DNA of 64,000 nucleotides from NCBI RefSeq assembly GCF_001421715.1, contig NZ_LMKP01000012.1, positions 42,501 through 106,500 of the forward strand, written 5' to 3'. Below, in pieces: positions 1 through 8,275 of the stretch. Below the pieces are notes generated by a model. The model did not search any database. It saw only the letters and a list, made by a program, of their open reading frames with translations, and was not told the origin of the DNA. Source of the DNA: Sphingomonas sp. Leaf22. GTDB taxonomy: Bacteria; Pseudomonadota; Alphaproteobacteria; Sphingomonadales; Sphingomonadaceae. The number at the start of each line of letters is the position of its first letter. Positions within the stretch are counted from its first letter, which is position 1. The translations under genes and the position numbers were made by a program.

Positions 1-1
1 G

Positions 2-544
2 TTCTTCCTAGGGCTGACCGTGACCGCCGCGCCGGTCGTTACGCTGGCGCTGGGCGATCAGTGGCGGGAAGCGGCACCGCTCGTCGCGCTGCTGGGCATC
101 GCGATGCCGTTCATGACGCTCCAGACGCTGTTCCCGCCGGTGGTGGATGCGATGGGCCGGCCGGGGATTACCGCGCGGACGACGGCGATCGGCGCGGTGC
201 TGTTGCCGGTCGCGTTCCTGATCGGCGTGCGCTTCGGCATTGCCGGGCTGGCAGCGGCGTGGATCATCGCCCATCCGATCCTGCTCGGCATCGTGCTGCA
301 CCGGGCATTGCCGGTGATCGGACTGTCGCTGGCGACATTCGCCGCCGCCGTCCGCCCGGCGTTCGCGGCGGGGGTAGCGATGGTCGGTGCGGTCGTGCTG
401 GCGCGGACGATCGTTGCGCCGGGATCGCCGGTCGCGACGCTGGCGCTGTCGGTCGTGGTCGGCGGGAGCGTTTATACGGCGATGTTGCTGCTGTTCGCCC
501 GGCCCGCACTGACCGATGCGATCGCGATGCTCCGGCGGCGTTAG
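2..544 (+). CDS. Polysaccharide flippase (Wzx/MATE-like), C-terminal part
   Basis: The reading frame is open from the window edge, so the 5' part of the gene lies outside; about 180 residues are visible. The visible part is very hydrophobic, with about five predicted membrane helices separated by short basic loops and a tail ending in three arginines. The order of segments (a loop PVVDAMGRPG followed by paired helices) resembles the C-terminal half of lipopolysaccharide/exopolysaccharide O-unit flippases of the MOP superfamily, which flip lipid-linked oligosaccharides across the inner membrane. The family call rests on this pattern alone. Its stop overlaps the stop of the convergent glycosyltransferase-like gene by three bases, and together they may be the edge of a polysaccharide locus. 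Confidence 0.6.
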   Translation, partial: FFLGLTVTAAPVVTLALGDQWREAAPLVALLGIAMPFMTLQTLFPPVVDAMGRPGITARTTAIGAVLLPVAFLIGVRFGIAGLAAAWIIAHPILLGIVLHRALPVIGLSLATFAAAVRPAFAAGVAMVGAVVLARTIVAPGSPVATLALSVVVGGSVYTAMLLLFARPALTDAIAMLRRR

Positions 545-1473
545 TCCGCGCTGCGAAGCTGACGAATCGCGTCGCGGGTCGCGCGCAGATAGGCGTTGCC
601 GTGAAAGCGATAGGTGCCGATGAAGTGCGCGAACGCCGCACCGCCCGGAATGCCCGCATTCCAGAAGTTGAAATAGCGTGCATAGGGCAGCAGCACCGGA
701 TCGGGATCGTTGGCGACAACGAAATTGGCAGCGACCTGCTCGCTGCCCCAGCGGCGCCATTGCCGTTGCCCGAGCACCTCGTCCATCGCAAGCGACAGCG
801 TTTCGGCAACGCCCCGCCCGTCGCCGCTTCGTGCGAAGCCGGCGAAACCGGCACAGCCGCGGACATAGCGGAGCGGCGCATGGCCGGGCAGGTCGACCCG
901 GTCCAGCACCGCTTCCGACGCATCCTGCACATGGGTGGCCGGCAACAACGGATCGACCGGGCGGCGCGTCGCGACAAAGGCGTCGATCGGCAGCAACCGG
1001 GCGTCCGCTTCGCCCAACAAGGTGAAGCTGCGTCCCGCCGCGATCGCGGCCGCGACCTCGGGCACCGGCCCCAGCGTCACCGTGTCCGAATCGAGCTGGA
1101 TCACATAGTCGTTGGCGCGCAGGTCGAGGATCGCCAGCAACCGCTCCCACACATCGCGGCGGGGGCACGGATCGGTCGCGACCGAATCGATCGGAATGAT
1201 CCGCGGGTCGCCGAGCTGCGCGGCCAGCACCGCCCTGTCCGCCGCCGTCAGCGTGCCGTCGTCGAGGATCACGACGCGCCCGCGCCGCAGATGATGCAGC
1301 AACGATTTGACCGCGACCAGATAGGGCAACAGCACCGCGCTGCCGATCATCGAAAAGACGATCACCCCGTCGTCGCGCACCATCGCCGGCGGCGTGGCAA
1401 GGATGCCGCGCGCCAGCCGGCGGTGCCGCCATTGCTTCCAGTGCCAGTTGAGATGTTCGCCGAGCGAGGCCAT
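541..1473 (-). CDS. Glycosyltransferase-like (GT-A fold) protein
   Basis: Protein of 310 residues with no signal peptide or clear membrane helix. A Rossmann-like start (VIVFSMIGSAVLLPYLVAVKS) precedes RVVILDDGTL, and around residue 125-130 there is YVIQLDSDTV, which fits the DxD metal/nucleotide-sugar site of GT-A glycosyltransferases. The C-terminal part is rich in aromatic residues and histidine (FIGTYRFHGNAYL). It is probably a nucleotide-diphospho-sugar transferase acting on a glycan, consistent with the flippase gene it converges with. Acceptor and sugar cannot be told from sequence. No strong Shine-Dalgarno site precedes the chosen ATG, so the start is less certain than the stop. Confidence 0.6.
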   Translation of the reverse strand: MASLGEHLNWHWKQWRHRRLARGILATPPAMVRDDGVIVFSMIGSAVLLPYLVAVKSLLHHLRRGRVVILDDGTLTAADRAVLAAQLGDPRIIPIDSVATDPCPRRDVWERLLAILDLRANDYVIQLDSDTVTLGPVPEVAAAIAAGRSFTLLGEADARLLPIDAFVATRRPVDPLLPATHVQDASEAVLDRVDLPGHAPLRYVRGCAGFAGFARSGDGRGVAETLSLAMDEVLGQRQWRRWGSEQVAANFVVANDPDPVLLPYARYFNFWNAGIPGGAAFAHFIGTYRFHGNAYLRATRDAIRQLRSAD

Positions 1474-1530
1474 GACGCCGTTCTTATCGACCGCCGGTTA
1501 AACCCGCGTCAACCGGCGCGCCCGGGTTCG

Positions 1531-1953
1531 CTATCCCTGCTGGATATAGTCGCGCATCGCCTTCGCCTCTGCCTCGATGCCGTCGATTCGATATTTGACG
1601 AGGTCGCCGATCGACACGAACCCGACCAGCCGGTCGCCATCGACCACCGGCAAATGCCGGATGCGCCGCTGCGTCATCAGCGACAGCGCCCCCAGCACCG
1701 ACGCCGCCGGATCGACGGTGATCGCCGGGCTGGTCATCCGTTCGGAAACGGGCAGGTCGAGCGCGTCGACACCGCGTTCGACCAGCGCGTGGATCATGTC
1801 GCGTTCGGAAAAGATGCCGACGACCGCGGCCCCCTCCAGCACCGGCACCGCGCCGATGCGATGCTCGGCCAGCAGCGCCACAACCTCGCGGACCGTTCGA
1901 TCGGCCCCGACCGATACGACCGCACGCTTGCCCAACAGTTTCGCGATGGTCAT
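1531..1953 (-). CDS. CBS-domain pair protein
   Basis: Protein of 140 residues made almost wholly of two CBS motifs (about residues 8-60 and 72-125) with the typical VSVGADRTVREVVALL, GIFSERDMI and RHLPVVDGDRLVG signatures. Stand-alone CBS pairs bind adenine nucleotides and act as energy or redox sensors for a partner enzyme; the partner is unknown here. The start chosen is the ATG preceded by GGAGAGGG about 6 bases upstream; a longer frame reaches upstream but has a non-CBS, arginine-rich extension with no ribosome site. It is divergent from the small membrane protein gene at 2040. Confidence 0.85.
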   Translation of the reverse strand: MTIAKLLGKRAVVSVGADRTVREVVALLAEHRIGAVPVLEGAAVVGIFSERDMIHALVERGVDALDLPVSERMTSPAITVDPAASVLGALSLMTQRRIRHLPVVDGDRLVGFVSIGDLVKYRIDGIEAEAKAMRDYIQQG

Positions 1954-2039
1954 CGCCCTCTCCTCCACCGGTGCGCCGGTCCGATCCGCCGGCGCATCCA
2001 TGGGTTGAGAATTCCACGCTTCGCGGCCATTGGAAAGCC

Positions 2040-2342
2040 ATGGCGAACGATCTCGACGACCCCGAATATGCCGCGTTCGCCTGGCGACGATTTCGCTGGC
2101 TGCTCCGGGTGATGGCAGCGATCTCGGCGGTCGCCGCGCTGCTGGCACTGGCCGGCATCTGGTGGTGGATCGGATCGATGAACTGGGTGATCGCCGCCGC
2201 GACGCTGGCCGGTGTCGGATTCTCGGTGATGCTGGGCGGCGCGCTGATGGCGCTGGTGTTCCTGAGCAACGGATCGGGCCATGACGCCGCCGTCGACGCG
2301 TTCAACGCCGATCGCGATCCGGGGCGGGACAGGCGGGGGTAA
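2040..2342 (+). CDS. Small two-helix membrane protein, unknown function
   Basis: Protein of 100 residues with a short acidic N-terminus (MANDLDDPEYAAF), then two long hydrophobic segments (about residues 22-45 and 48-75) and a charged C-terminal tail. I do not recognise a named family; small proteins of this layout are common in sphingomonads and are usually listed as hypothetical. The ATG at 2040 is chosen because the aligned hydrophobic topology starts soon after it; upstream in-frame codons overlap the 5' region of the divergent CBS gene. Divergent arrangement with the CBS gene suggests a shared promoter region. Confidence 0.6.
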   Translation: MANDLDDPEYAAFAWRRFRWLLRVMAAISAVAALLALAGIWWWIGSMNWVIAAATLAGVGFSVMLGGALMALVFLSNGSGHDAAVDAFNADRDPGRDRRG

Positions 2343-2438
2343 GGCCGCACGGTTCGCATTCGACCGCCTCCCTAATTTCTGAGTCACCCCGGACTTGATC
2401 GAGACCTCTGCGGAAGTCGCGAACCGCTCCCCCTGGCG

Positions 2439-2523
2439 GTACCCCCGCGCAGGCGGGGGTCCAGGATTCCAAGCGCAAGCCGTTGTTATACCTGGCTCTG
2501 GACCCCCGCCTGCGCGGGGGTAC
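2439..2523. repeat. Palindromic repeat family A, copy 1 (perfect 26-bp arms)
   Basis: Two arms of 26 bases (2439-2464 and 2498-2523) are exact reverse complements, separated by a 33-base spacer. The core is CCCCCGCGCAGGCGGGGG. The spacer itself is conserved in the copy at 32378, where the whole unit lies in the opposite orientation (27 of 33 spacer positions match). This is a REP/BIME-like dispersed unit, able to form a very stable hairpin. The rest of 2343-2700 holds no credible gene. Confidence 0.9.
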
Positions 2524-2712
2524 GACGAGTTTTTGGCCGAGCTCGCTACTTTGCGCAGAAGTCTGACTTGATCCGGGGTCGCGCTTCTTTGCTACGGCCA
2601 AGAGGTGGCGGCACCTCGGATCAGATCCGGGGCAGCCGACTGGTCCCGGCAAGCATTGCCGTCTGATCCGCATCAGCACCCCGCATAGACCGCGTTACGC
2701 CTGCCCAACACA

Positions 2713-2754
2713 GCAAAACCCGCCGATCGTCCATCGACGTCCGGCGGGTTTTGC
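2713..2754 (-). terminator. Rho-independent terminator of rpmG
   Basis: Arms 2713-2725 and 2742-2754 are perfect 13-base reverse complements (GCAAAACCCGCCG / CGGCGGGTTTTGC) around a 16-base loop. The A/T ends give a U-rich tail when read from the minus strand, and the structure lies 46 bases after the rpmG stop. Confidence 0.8.
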
Positions 2755-2799
2755 GGAAAGCGGCAAGCGACACGCCCGGTCCCTCGGGACCGGAGCGGC

Positions 2800-2967
2800 T
2801 TACTTGATCTTCGCTTCCTTGAACTCGACATGCTTGCGCACGACCGGGTCATACTTGCGGAAGGTCAGCTTTTCGGTCTGGTTGCGCGGGTTCTTCTTGG
2901 TGACATAGAAGAAGCCGGTATCGGCCGAGCTGACGAGCTTGATCTTGACGGTGGTCGGCTTTGCCAT
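2800..2967 (-). CDS. rpmG: Ribosomal protein L33 (50S)
   Basis: Protein of 55 residues, the normal L33 length, starting [20 protein letters not shown] and ending in the lysine-rich [11 protein letters not shown]. It belongs to the large ribosomal subunit near the E site. The alphaproteobacterial form lacks the four zinc-binding cysteines, and none is present here, so this is the zinc-independent C- type. The ATG at 2965-2967 gives the standard N-terminus; the longer in-frame extension upstream is not conserved ribosomal protein sequence. It is followed by a strong terminator, so it is probably transcribed alone. Confidence 0.97.
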   Translation of the reverse strand: MAKPTTVKIKLVSSADTGFFYVTKKNPRNQTEKLTFRKYDPVVRKHVEFKEAKIK

Positions 2968-3147
2968 GACCCAAAAACCCCTTGGGCCTGACGCCCGCGA
3001 ATTGACAATGAATAGCGGCCCGCCACACGGGGGCTGCTGCAAGACGTGGGCGCATGAGCCAATCGCCGGCCAAAGTCAAGACGAGCGGCCTTCATCGGAA
3101 CGTAACGATCGCATCCTAGCTTGGGATTCAAAGCGTTGGAGGTGAAG

Positions 3148-3432
3148 ATGCGGATCGAGTCAGTGCACATCGATGCGGAACGGGCACTACGCGTCGGCCA
3201 CCGCCTCTGCCCGCTGGCGGAGATCGAGGCGATTCGCGCCATCGCCACCGCCGAATCGAGCCTGCCCGCGCTCAGCATCCTTGCCGTGCTCGACGCCGCG
3301 ATCGCCCGGGGCGAACGCCGGTCGATCGGCGAATGGACCGCGCTCGCCCGCGAAGCGATGCATTGCGGCCGCAGCGACATCGCCACGGCGCGGGCCTATG
3401 CCGCCGCCTGCACGGTGCGGTTCGCCGACTGA
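3148..3432 (+). CDS. Hypothetical 94-residue soluble protein
   Basis: A GGAGG six bases before the ATG at 3148 supports this start. The product is alanine- and arginine-rich and predicted helical (MRIESVHIDAERALRVGHRL...), without signal peptide, membrane helix or cysteine motif (two isolated cysteines). I recognise no family. It lies 12 bases before the GDT1-like membrane protein gene on the same strand, so the two may be co-transcribed. Confidence 0.55.
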   Translation: MRIESVHIDAERALRVGHRLCPLAEIEAIRAIATAESSLPALSILAVLDAAIARGERRSIGEWTALAREAMHCGRSDIATARAYAAACTVRFAD

Positions 3433-3444
3433 TCCGGCCACGGC

Positions 3445-4005
3445 ATGGACCCGCTCGTCCCCGCGTTCGTCGCGGTCCTGCTGGCCGGCGCGACCGACCG
3501 CCCGCCGCTGCTCGCCGCGATCCTGTCCGACCGGTCGGGACGCGGCGCACTATGGGGCGCGATCGTCGGGCAGGCGGCGGGGTTCGGGCTGGCGGCGATC
3601 GGCGGCATGCTGGTCGCGCCGGCCCTGACTCCCAATGCCCGCGACCTGATGCTCGCCGTCGCGCTGATCGCTGCCGCGACGTCGGTGCCGTTGCCCGCGC
3701 GAATCAAGGACCGCCTCGGCGACTGGCGACTGCCGCCCTTCCTGACCGGGTTGCTCGGCATGGCGGTGCTGGCCCTTGGCGACCGCAGCCAGTTCCTCGT
3801 CTTCGCGCTCGTGGCGCGCACCCCCGACCCGGTGACCGGCGCGATCGGCGGTGCGCTGGCCGGCGCGATCCTCCTGCTCGCGTCGGCGACGCTCGGCGAG
3901 CGCGACTGGCTGAAGCTGCCGCTGGCCGCTGTCCGGGCGGTTGCGACGCTGTTGCTCGGTCTGACCGGTGCGATCCTCGGCCTTGGCGCGCTGCGCCTGC
4001 TGTGA
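3445..4005 (+). CDS. GDT1/TMEM165-like (UPF0016) membrane protein, divergent
   Basis: Protein of 186 residues with about six membrane helices in two halves, the layout of the UPF0016 family of cation (Mn2+/Ca2+) exporters. Each half of that family carries an E-x-G-D-[KR]-[TS] motif. The second half here keeps it in part (ALGDRSQFLVFAL, about residues 110-122). The first half has GATDRPPLLAAIL (about 15-27), where the aspartate and arginine remain but the leading glutamate and following Thr/Ser are replaced. Transport of Mn2+ is therefore only a suggestion. Twelve bases separate it from the preceding small gene. Confidence 0.6.
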   Translation: MDPLVPAFVAVLLAGATDRPPLLAAILSDRSGRGALWGAIVGQAAGFGLAAIGGMLVAPALTPNARDLMLAVALIAAATSVPLPARIKDRLGDWRLPPFLTGLLGMAVLALGDRSQFLVFALVARTPDPVTGAIGGALAGAILLLASATLGERDWLKLPLAAVRAVATLLLGLTGAILGLGALRLL

Positions 4006-4113
4006 TCTGCCCGGGCGATCACCACGACCGGATTTTTTGAGCGGCGCGGCCGGGAAAGATTCGCCAGCGCGATCGTTGCTGAACCGAACCATATCCCGCC
4101 GGAGATTTTCGCC

Positions 4114-4605
4114 GTGACCAACCCCGCGCTCGACACCCCGACCGACCTGCCCAACAACAAGACGGTGACCGTCGCCGACGGGCTGAACGCCGCGCTTGCC
4201 GATTGCTTCACGCTGTATCTGAAGACGAAGAACTTCCACTGGCACGTCTCCGGCCCGCATTTCCGCGACTATCACCTGATGCTCGACGATCAGGCATCGC
4301 AGATCCTCGCCGTGACCGACGTCATCGCCGAACGCGTGCGCAAGACCGGCAACACCACGCTGCGCTCGATCGGCGACATCGCGCGCCGCGCCGCGATCAA
4401 GGACAATGACAAGGATTTCGTGAAGCCCGACGACATGCTCGCCGAGCTGCGCGACGACAATCTGAAGCTGGTCGAACGACTACGCGAGGCTCGCGAAGCC
4501 GCCGAGGATGCCGGCGATACCGCGACCAGCAGCCTTGCCGACGACTGGATCGATCAGGCCGAGGAACGCGCCTGGTTCCTGTTCGAAGCCGCTCGCAAGG
4601 GCTGA
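4114..4605 (+). CDS. dps: Dps/ferritin-like DNA-protection protein
   Basis: Protein of 163 residues, typical Dps length. The conserved NFHWHVSGPHF segment (residues 40-50) and the downstream IAERVRK helix supply the ferroxidase residues that sit at the dimer interface of the 12-mer. Dps binds DNA in stationary phase and oxidises Fe2+ with hydrogen peroxide, storing iron as ferric mineral. The start is a GTG with GGAG ten bases upstream. The N-terminus is short and holds only one lysine, so DNA binding through a lysine tail is uncertain. The next gene on the same strand is a DNA ligase, separated by a GC hairpin. Confidence 0.9.
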   Translation: MTNPALDTPTDLPNNKTVTVADGLNAALADCFTLYLKTKNFHWHVSGPHFRDYHLMLDDQASQILAVTDVIAERVRKTGNTTLRSIGDIARRAAIKDNDKDFVKPDDMLAELRDDNLKLVERLREAREAAEDAGDTATSSLADDWIDQAEERAWFLFEAARKG

Positions 4606-4613
4606 TCGGGTGC

Positions 4614-4636
4614 GCGGGGCGGTCTTGCCGCCCCGC
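4614..4636 (+). terminator. GC-rich hairpin between dps and DNA ligase gene
   Basis: A perfect 9-base stem (4614-4622 with 4628-4636, GCGGGGCGG/CCGCCCCGC) closes a five-base loop. It begins 9 bases after the dps stop and ends 17 bases before the ligase start. No U-tract follows, so it may be an RNA 3'-end stabiliser or attenuator rather than a full terminator. Confidence 0.5.
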
Positions 4637-4653
4637 CCGTCCGGCATGAACCG

Positions 4654-6264
4654 ATGCGCGCCTTTGCCGATCTGCTCGACCGCCTGATCTACACCCGGTC
4701 GCGCAATGCCAAGCTGGCGCTGATCGGCACCTATCTGCGCGATACGCCTGATCCCGATCGCGGCTGGGCGATCTCGGCACTAACCGGCGATCTCGACCTG
4801 CCCGCCGTCAAATCGGCGACGATCCGCGCGCTGATTACCGAACGCACCGATCCCGTCCTGTTCGCGATGAGCCGCGATTTCGTTGGCGACACTGCCGAGA
4901 CCGTGGCGTTGCTCTGGCCCGAACCGCCACCCGGCACGATCCACGACGCCGATCCGCTGACGCTCGACACCGTCGTCAGCCGCCTCGCCAGCCTGTCGCG
5001 ATCCGACGCGCCGCGCGCGCTCGCCGACATGCTCGACCGGCTCGAATCCGACGAACGCTATGCGCTGCTGAAACTCGCCACCGGGGCGCTGCGCGTCGGC
5101 GTCTCCGCCCGGCTTGCCAAGACCGCGCTGGCGCAGGCGTTCGGGCTCGATGTCGATGCGGTCGAGGAAGTGTGGCACGGCCTCGCCCCGCCCTATGCCG
5201 AACTCTTCGCGTGGGCGGAGGGGCGCGGCGAGCAGCCGCATGCCGCCGACCTGCCGGTGTTCCGGTCGTTCATGCTCGCCCACCCGCTCGACGACGGCGT
5301 GGTCGAGCTTGCCGACTATGCCGCCGAATGGAAATGGGACGGCATCCGGGTACAACTGGTCCATGTCGGGGCCGAGACCCGCCTCTACAGCCGCGCCGGC
5401 GACGACATCACCGCCGCCTTCCCCGAAGTCGCCGCCGCCTTCCGCACACCCGGCGTGCTCGACGGCGAATTGCTGGTGCGCGGCGATGGACAGGGCGCGA
5501 GCGTCCATGCCGATGCCGGTGCCGCCAGCTTCAACGCCCTGCAACAGCGGCTGGGGCGGAAAATCGTGTCGAAGGCGATGCTGGCCGACTATCCCGCCTT
5601 CGTTCGCCTCTACGACATTTTGTTCGACGGCGCCGAGGATCTGCGCGACCAGCCATGGACCGCCCGCCGCGCCCGGCTCGAAACCTTCGTGCCGCGGCTC
5701 GACCCCACCGTCTTCGACCTGTCGCGCCTGATCGACGCCGCCGATTTCGACGCGCTCGCCGATATCCGCAGTGGCGCGCGCGACGCCGCGATCGAGGGCG
5801 TCATGCTCAAGCGGCGCGACTCGCCCTATGTCGCCGGGCGGCGCGTCGGGCTGTGGTACAAATGGAAACGCGACCCGCTCGTCGCCGACTGCGTGATGAT
5901 GTACGCCCAGCGCGGCAGCGGCAAGCGATCGTCCTTCTATTCCGACTACACCTTCGGCTGCTGGACCGGCGACCCGGCCGAGGGCGGCGAATTGCTACCG
6001 GTAGGCAAGGCCTATTCGGGCTTCACCGATGCCGAATTGAAGGATCTCGACCGCTTCGTCCGCCAGCATACCGTGCAGCGCTTCGGTCCGGTTCGCGAGG
6101 TGGAGAAGACCCTGGTCCTCGAAGTCGCGTTCGATTCGATCCACGCATCGAAACGCCATAAATCGGGGGTCGCGATGCGCTTCCCCCGCATCAACCGCAT
6201 TCGCACCGACAAGCCCGCGGCCGAGGCCGACCATGTCGCGACGCTGCTGAAACTGGTGAGCTGA
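4654..6264 (+). CDS. ATP-dependent DNA ligase (LigD-independent, DNA-damage type)
   Basis: Protein of 536 residues. An N-terminal helical DNA-binding region (about 1-200) precedes the nucleotidyltransferase domain with motif I EWKWDGIRV, giving K227 as the adenylated lysine. Motif III-like LYDILFDGAEDLRD, motif IV EGVMLKRRDSPYVAG and motif V WYKWKRDP follow, then an OB-fold domain. This length and order match the bacterial ATP-dependent ligases called cisplatin-damage-response ligases, which usually sit beside an MBL-fold exonuclease and a DEXH helicase. None of those partners is adjacent here; dps lies upstream instead. The cell's replicative ligase is expected to be NAD-dependent LigA elsewhere. 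Confidence 0.9.
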   Translation: MRAFADLLDRLIYTRSRNAKLALIGTYLRDTPDPDRGWAISALTGDLDLPAVKSATIRALITERTDPVLFAMSRDFVGDTAETVALLWPEPPPGTIHDADPLTLDTVVSRLASLSRSDAPRALADMLDRLESDERYALLKLATGALRVGVSARLAKTALAQAFGLDVDAVEEVWHGLAPPYAELFAWAEGRGEQPHAADLPVFRSFMLAHPLDDGVVELADYAAEWKWDGIRVQLVHVGAETRLYSRAGDDITAAFPEVAAAFRTPGVLDGELLVRGDGQGASVHADAGAASFNALQQRLGRKIVSKAMLADYPAFVRLYDILFDGAEDLRDQPWTARRARLETFVPRLDPTVFDLSRLIDAADFDALADIRSGARDAAIEGVMLKRRDSPYVAGRRVGLWYKWKRDPLVADCVMMYAQRGSGKRSSFYSDYTFGCWTGDPAEGGELLPVGKAYSGFTDAELKDLDRFVRQHTVQRFGPVREVEKTLVLEVAFDSIHASKRHKSGVAMRFPRINRIRTDKPAAEADHVATLLKLVS

Positions 6265-6276
6265 GCCCCGCACGTT

Positions 6277-6306
6277 GTCGTACCCCCGCGTAGGCGGGCG
6301 TACGAT
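6277..6306. repeat. Palindromic repeat family A, half unit
   Basis: A single hairpin arm (GTACCCCCGCGTAGGCGGGCGTAC core) lies between the convergent ligase and glutaminyl cyclase genes. It matches one arm of the full units at 2439 and 32378 and may serve as a bidirectional transcription end. Confidence 0.7.
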
Positions 6307-7115
6307 CACCCCGCCACTGGCTCCAACGCGATCTCGAATAGCATCGGCCACCATTTGCCGGTAACGAACAGGCGCTTGGTCCCCGCATCCCACGCGATCC
6401 CGTTCAACACCGCCTCTGGATCGAGCGCGCCCAACTCCGCGCGCAGCGGTGCCAAATCGACCAGCCCGTCGACCGCCCCCGTCGCCGGATCGATCCGTAC
6501 AATATAGTCGCGGTGCCAGATATTGCCCCACAGCTTGCCGTCGATCATCTCCAACTCGTTCAGGTTATGCACCAGCCGGCCATTGGCGGTGATCGTCACC
6601 CGTCGCCGCTCCCTGAACGTTTTGGGGTCGAGGAAGCGCAGCGTCGGCGTCCCGTCCGACAGGATCAGCGACTGGCCGTCGCTCGCCAGTCCCCAGCCCT
6701 CCCCGGCATAGCGCGCGGTGCCGACCGCCTTCAGCGTCTTGGCGTTCCAGCGATGGGCGATGCCGTCCATCCACGTCAGGCTGACCAGCTGCTGCCCGTC
6801 GACTGCAAGCCCTTCGCCGAACTGCTCCCCCGGCAGCCGGGCGCGCGCCAGCACCTTGCCGTCGGCCAGATTGACCCGCCGCACATCGGACACGCCGGGC
6901 TGCCCGGTACTTTCGAACAGCGCCCCGTCATGCCACACCAGCCCCTGCGTGAAAGCGGTGCGATCATGCGGATAGCGCGCCACGATCCGCGCCGAAATCC
7001 CCTCGACCGGGACCGGCTGCACCGGCGCAAGCGGGGGCGCGCCGGTCTGCGCGGACGCGGCGGTGGCGAGCGCCAGGCTCAGGGGCATCAACCAGCGGAT
7101 CATCGTCGTCGTCAT
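6306..7115 (-). CDS. Glutaminyl-peptide cyclotransferase (plant/bacterial QC type)
   Basis: Protein of 269 residues with a clear signal peptide (about residues 1-23, ending ASAQ). The mature part is a five-bladed-propeller-like sequence with FTQGLVWHDGALFESTG, LNELEMIDGKLWGNIW and GIAWDAGTKRLFVTGK, all hallmarks of the glutamine cyclotransferase family (Glu_cyclase_2). These enzymes convert N-terminal glutamine of secreted peptides to pyroglutamate, here presumably in the periplasm. It converges with the DNA ligase and is followed upstream by the GST-type reductase gene on the same strand (31-base gap), so the two may share a transcript. Confidence 0.9.
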   Translation of the reverse strand: MTTTMIRWLMPLSLALATAASAQTGAPPLAPVQPVPVEGISARIVARYPHDRTAFTQGLVWHDGALFESTGQPGVSDVRRVNLADGKVLARARLPGEQFGEGLAVDGQQLVSLTWMDGIAHRWNAKTLKAVGTARYAGEGWGLASDGQSLILSDGTPTLRFLDPKTFRERRRVTITANGRLVHNLNELEMIDGKLWGNIWHRDYIVRIDPATGAVDGLVDLAPLRAELGALDPEAVLNGIAWDAGTKRLFVTGKWWPMLFEIALEPVAG

Positions 7116-7146
7116 CCTCGCATCCGCCTTGCCCGTTGCTGAACCG

Positions 7147-8097
7147 TCAGAAGGGTACCGCCGGGCCGGCGGGTACGATCCCGGTCGGATTGATATCCTT
7201 GTGGCTGCGATAATAGTGCGTCTTGATCTGGTCGAGATCGATCGTGTCCATGACGCCCGGCAATACCGCGATCCGTTCGGTCAGCGCGCGCAGCCGGGGA
7301 TAGTCGAGCAGGCGGCGGACATTGCATTTGAAATGCCCATGATAGACCGGGTCGAACCGCACCAGCGTGGTGAACAACCGGAGATCCGCCTCGGTCAGCC
7401 GATCGCCGACCAGCCATTCGCCCGTCAGCCGTTGCTCCAGCCAGTCGAGCGAGTCGAACAGCGCGGCGACCGCGTCGTCATACGCCGCCTGCGTCGTCGC
7501 GAAGCCCGCGCGATAGACGCCGTTGTTAACGCTCGCATAGACACGGTCGTTGACCGCATCGATCTCGCCGCGCAGCGCCGCCGGATAATAATCGCCCGGC
7601 GTCGCGCCCAGATCGTCGAACGCGGTATTCAGCATCCGCAGGATATCCGACGATTCGTTGTTCACGATCCGGCGTTCGGCCTTGTCCCACAGCACCGGCA
7701 CGGTGACCTTGCCGGTCATGTCGGGATCGGCGAGCGTATAGAGCTGGTGCAGATGATCGACGCCGTTGACCGGATCGCCGCTGCCGCCGAACGCCTCCGC
7801 AAAGCTCCATCCCTGCGCACCCATCAACGGCCCGACCACCGTCACCGGCAGCAATGCCTCCAATCCTTTGAGTGCGCGCACCACCAGCGTCCGATGCGCC
7901 CATGGGCAGGCGAGGCTGACATACAGATGATAGCGCCCCGCTTCCGCCGGACTGCCGCGCTGTCCCGCCGGCCCCGCATGGCCATCGCGGGTCAGCCAGT
8001 CGCGAAACCCGCTCTCCGCCCGCTGGAAATTGCCCGATTCGTCGGTCGGTGCGACCGGCGTGTCGTTGGTCCAAACCCCGTGCTGCAACATGCCCAT
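7147..8097 (-). CDS. Glutathionyl-hydroquinone reductase / Xi-class GST
   Basis: Protein of 316 residues from the chosen ATG, which has GGA six bases upstream. The CPWAHR motif marks the Xi class of glutathione transferases (YqjG/ECM4/PcpF-like), where the cysteine attacks glutathionyl-hydroquinones and releases free hydroquinone using glutathione. Other typical segments are TVPVLWDK, NNESSDILRMLN and a C-terminal GST helical domain ending in YYRSHKDINPTGIVP. Length (about 310-330) fits the family. It acts in the cytoplasm, possibly in detoxifying quinones from aromatic catabolism. Confidence 0.92.
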   Translation of the reverse strand: MGMLQHGVWTNDTPVAPTDESGNFQRAESGFRDWLTRDGHAGPAGQRGSPAEAGRYHLYVSLACPWAHRTLVVRALKGLEALLPVTVVGPLMGAQGWSFAEAFGGSGDPVNGVDHLHQLYTLADPDMTGKVTVPVLWDKAERRIVNNESSDILRMLNTAFDDLGATPGDYYPAALRGEIDAVNDRVYASVNNGVYRAGFATTQAAYDDAVAALFDSLDWLEQRLTGEWLVGDRLTEADLRLFTTLVRFDPVYHGHFKCNVRRLLDYPRLRALTERIAVLPGVMDTIDLDQIKTHYYRSHKDINPTGIVPAGPAVPF

Positions 8098-8275
8098 CGA
8101 CGATCCTTTCGCTATCCGGCCATGCAACGCAGGGCGGCCGTTTTCCGATCAGCCTCGATTCACCGAACGGCGCGATTTCGATCGATAGGATGTGAAGCGC
8201 CGCGCGACGGGCGCGCGTCCGTTCGTCAGCTCGCTCCCGATCCGCAGCGAGAATCGGATGCGGCCGTCGATCCGA

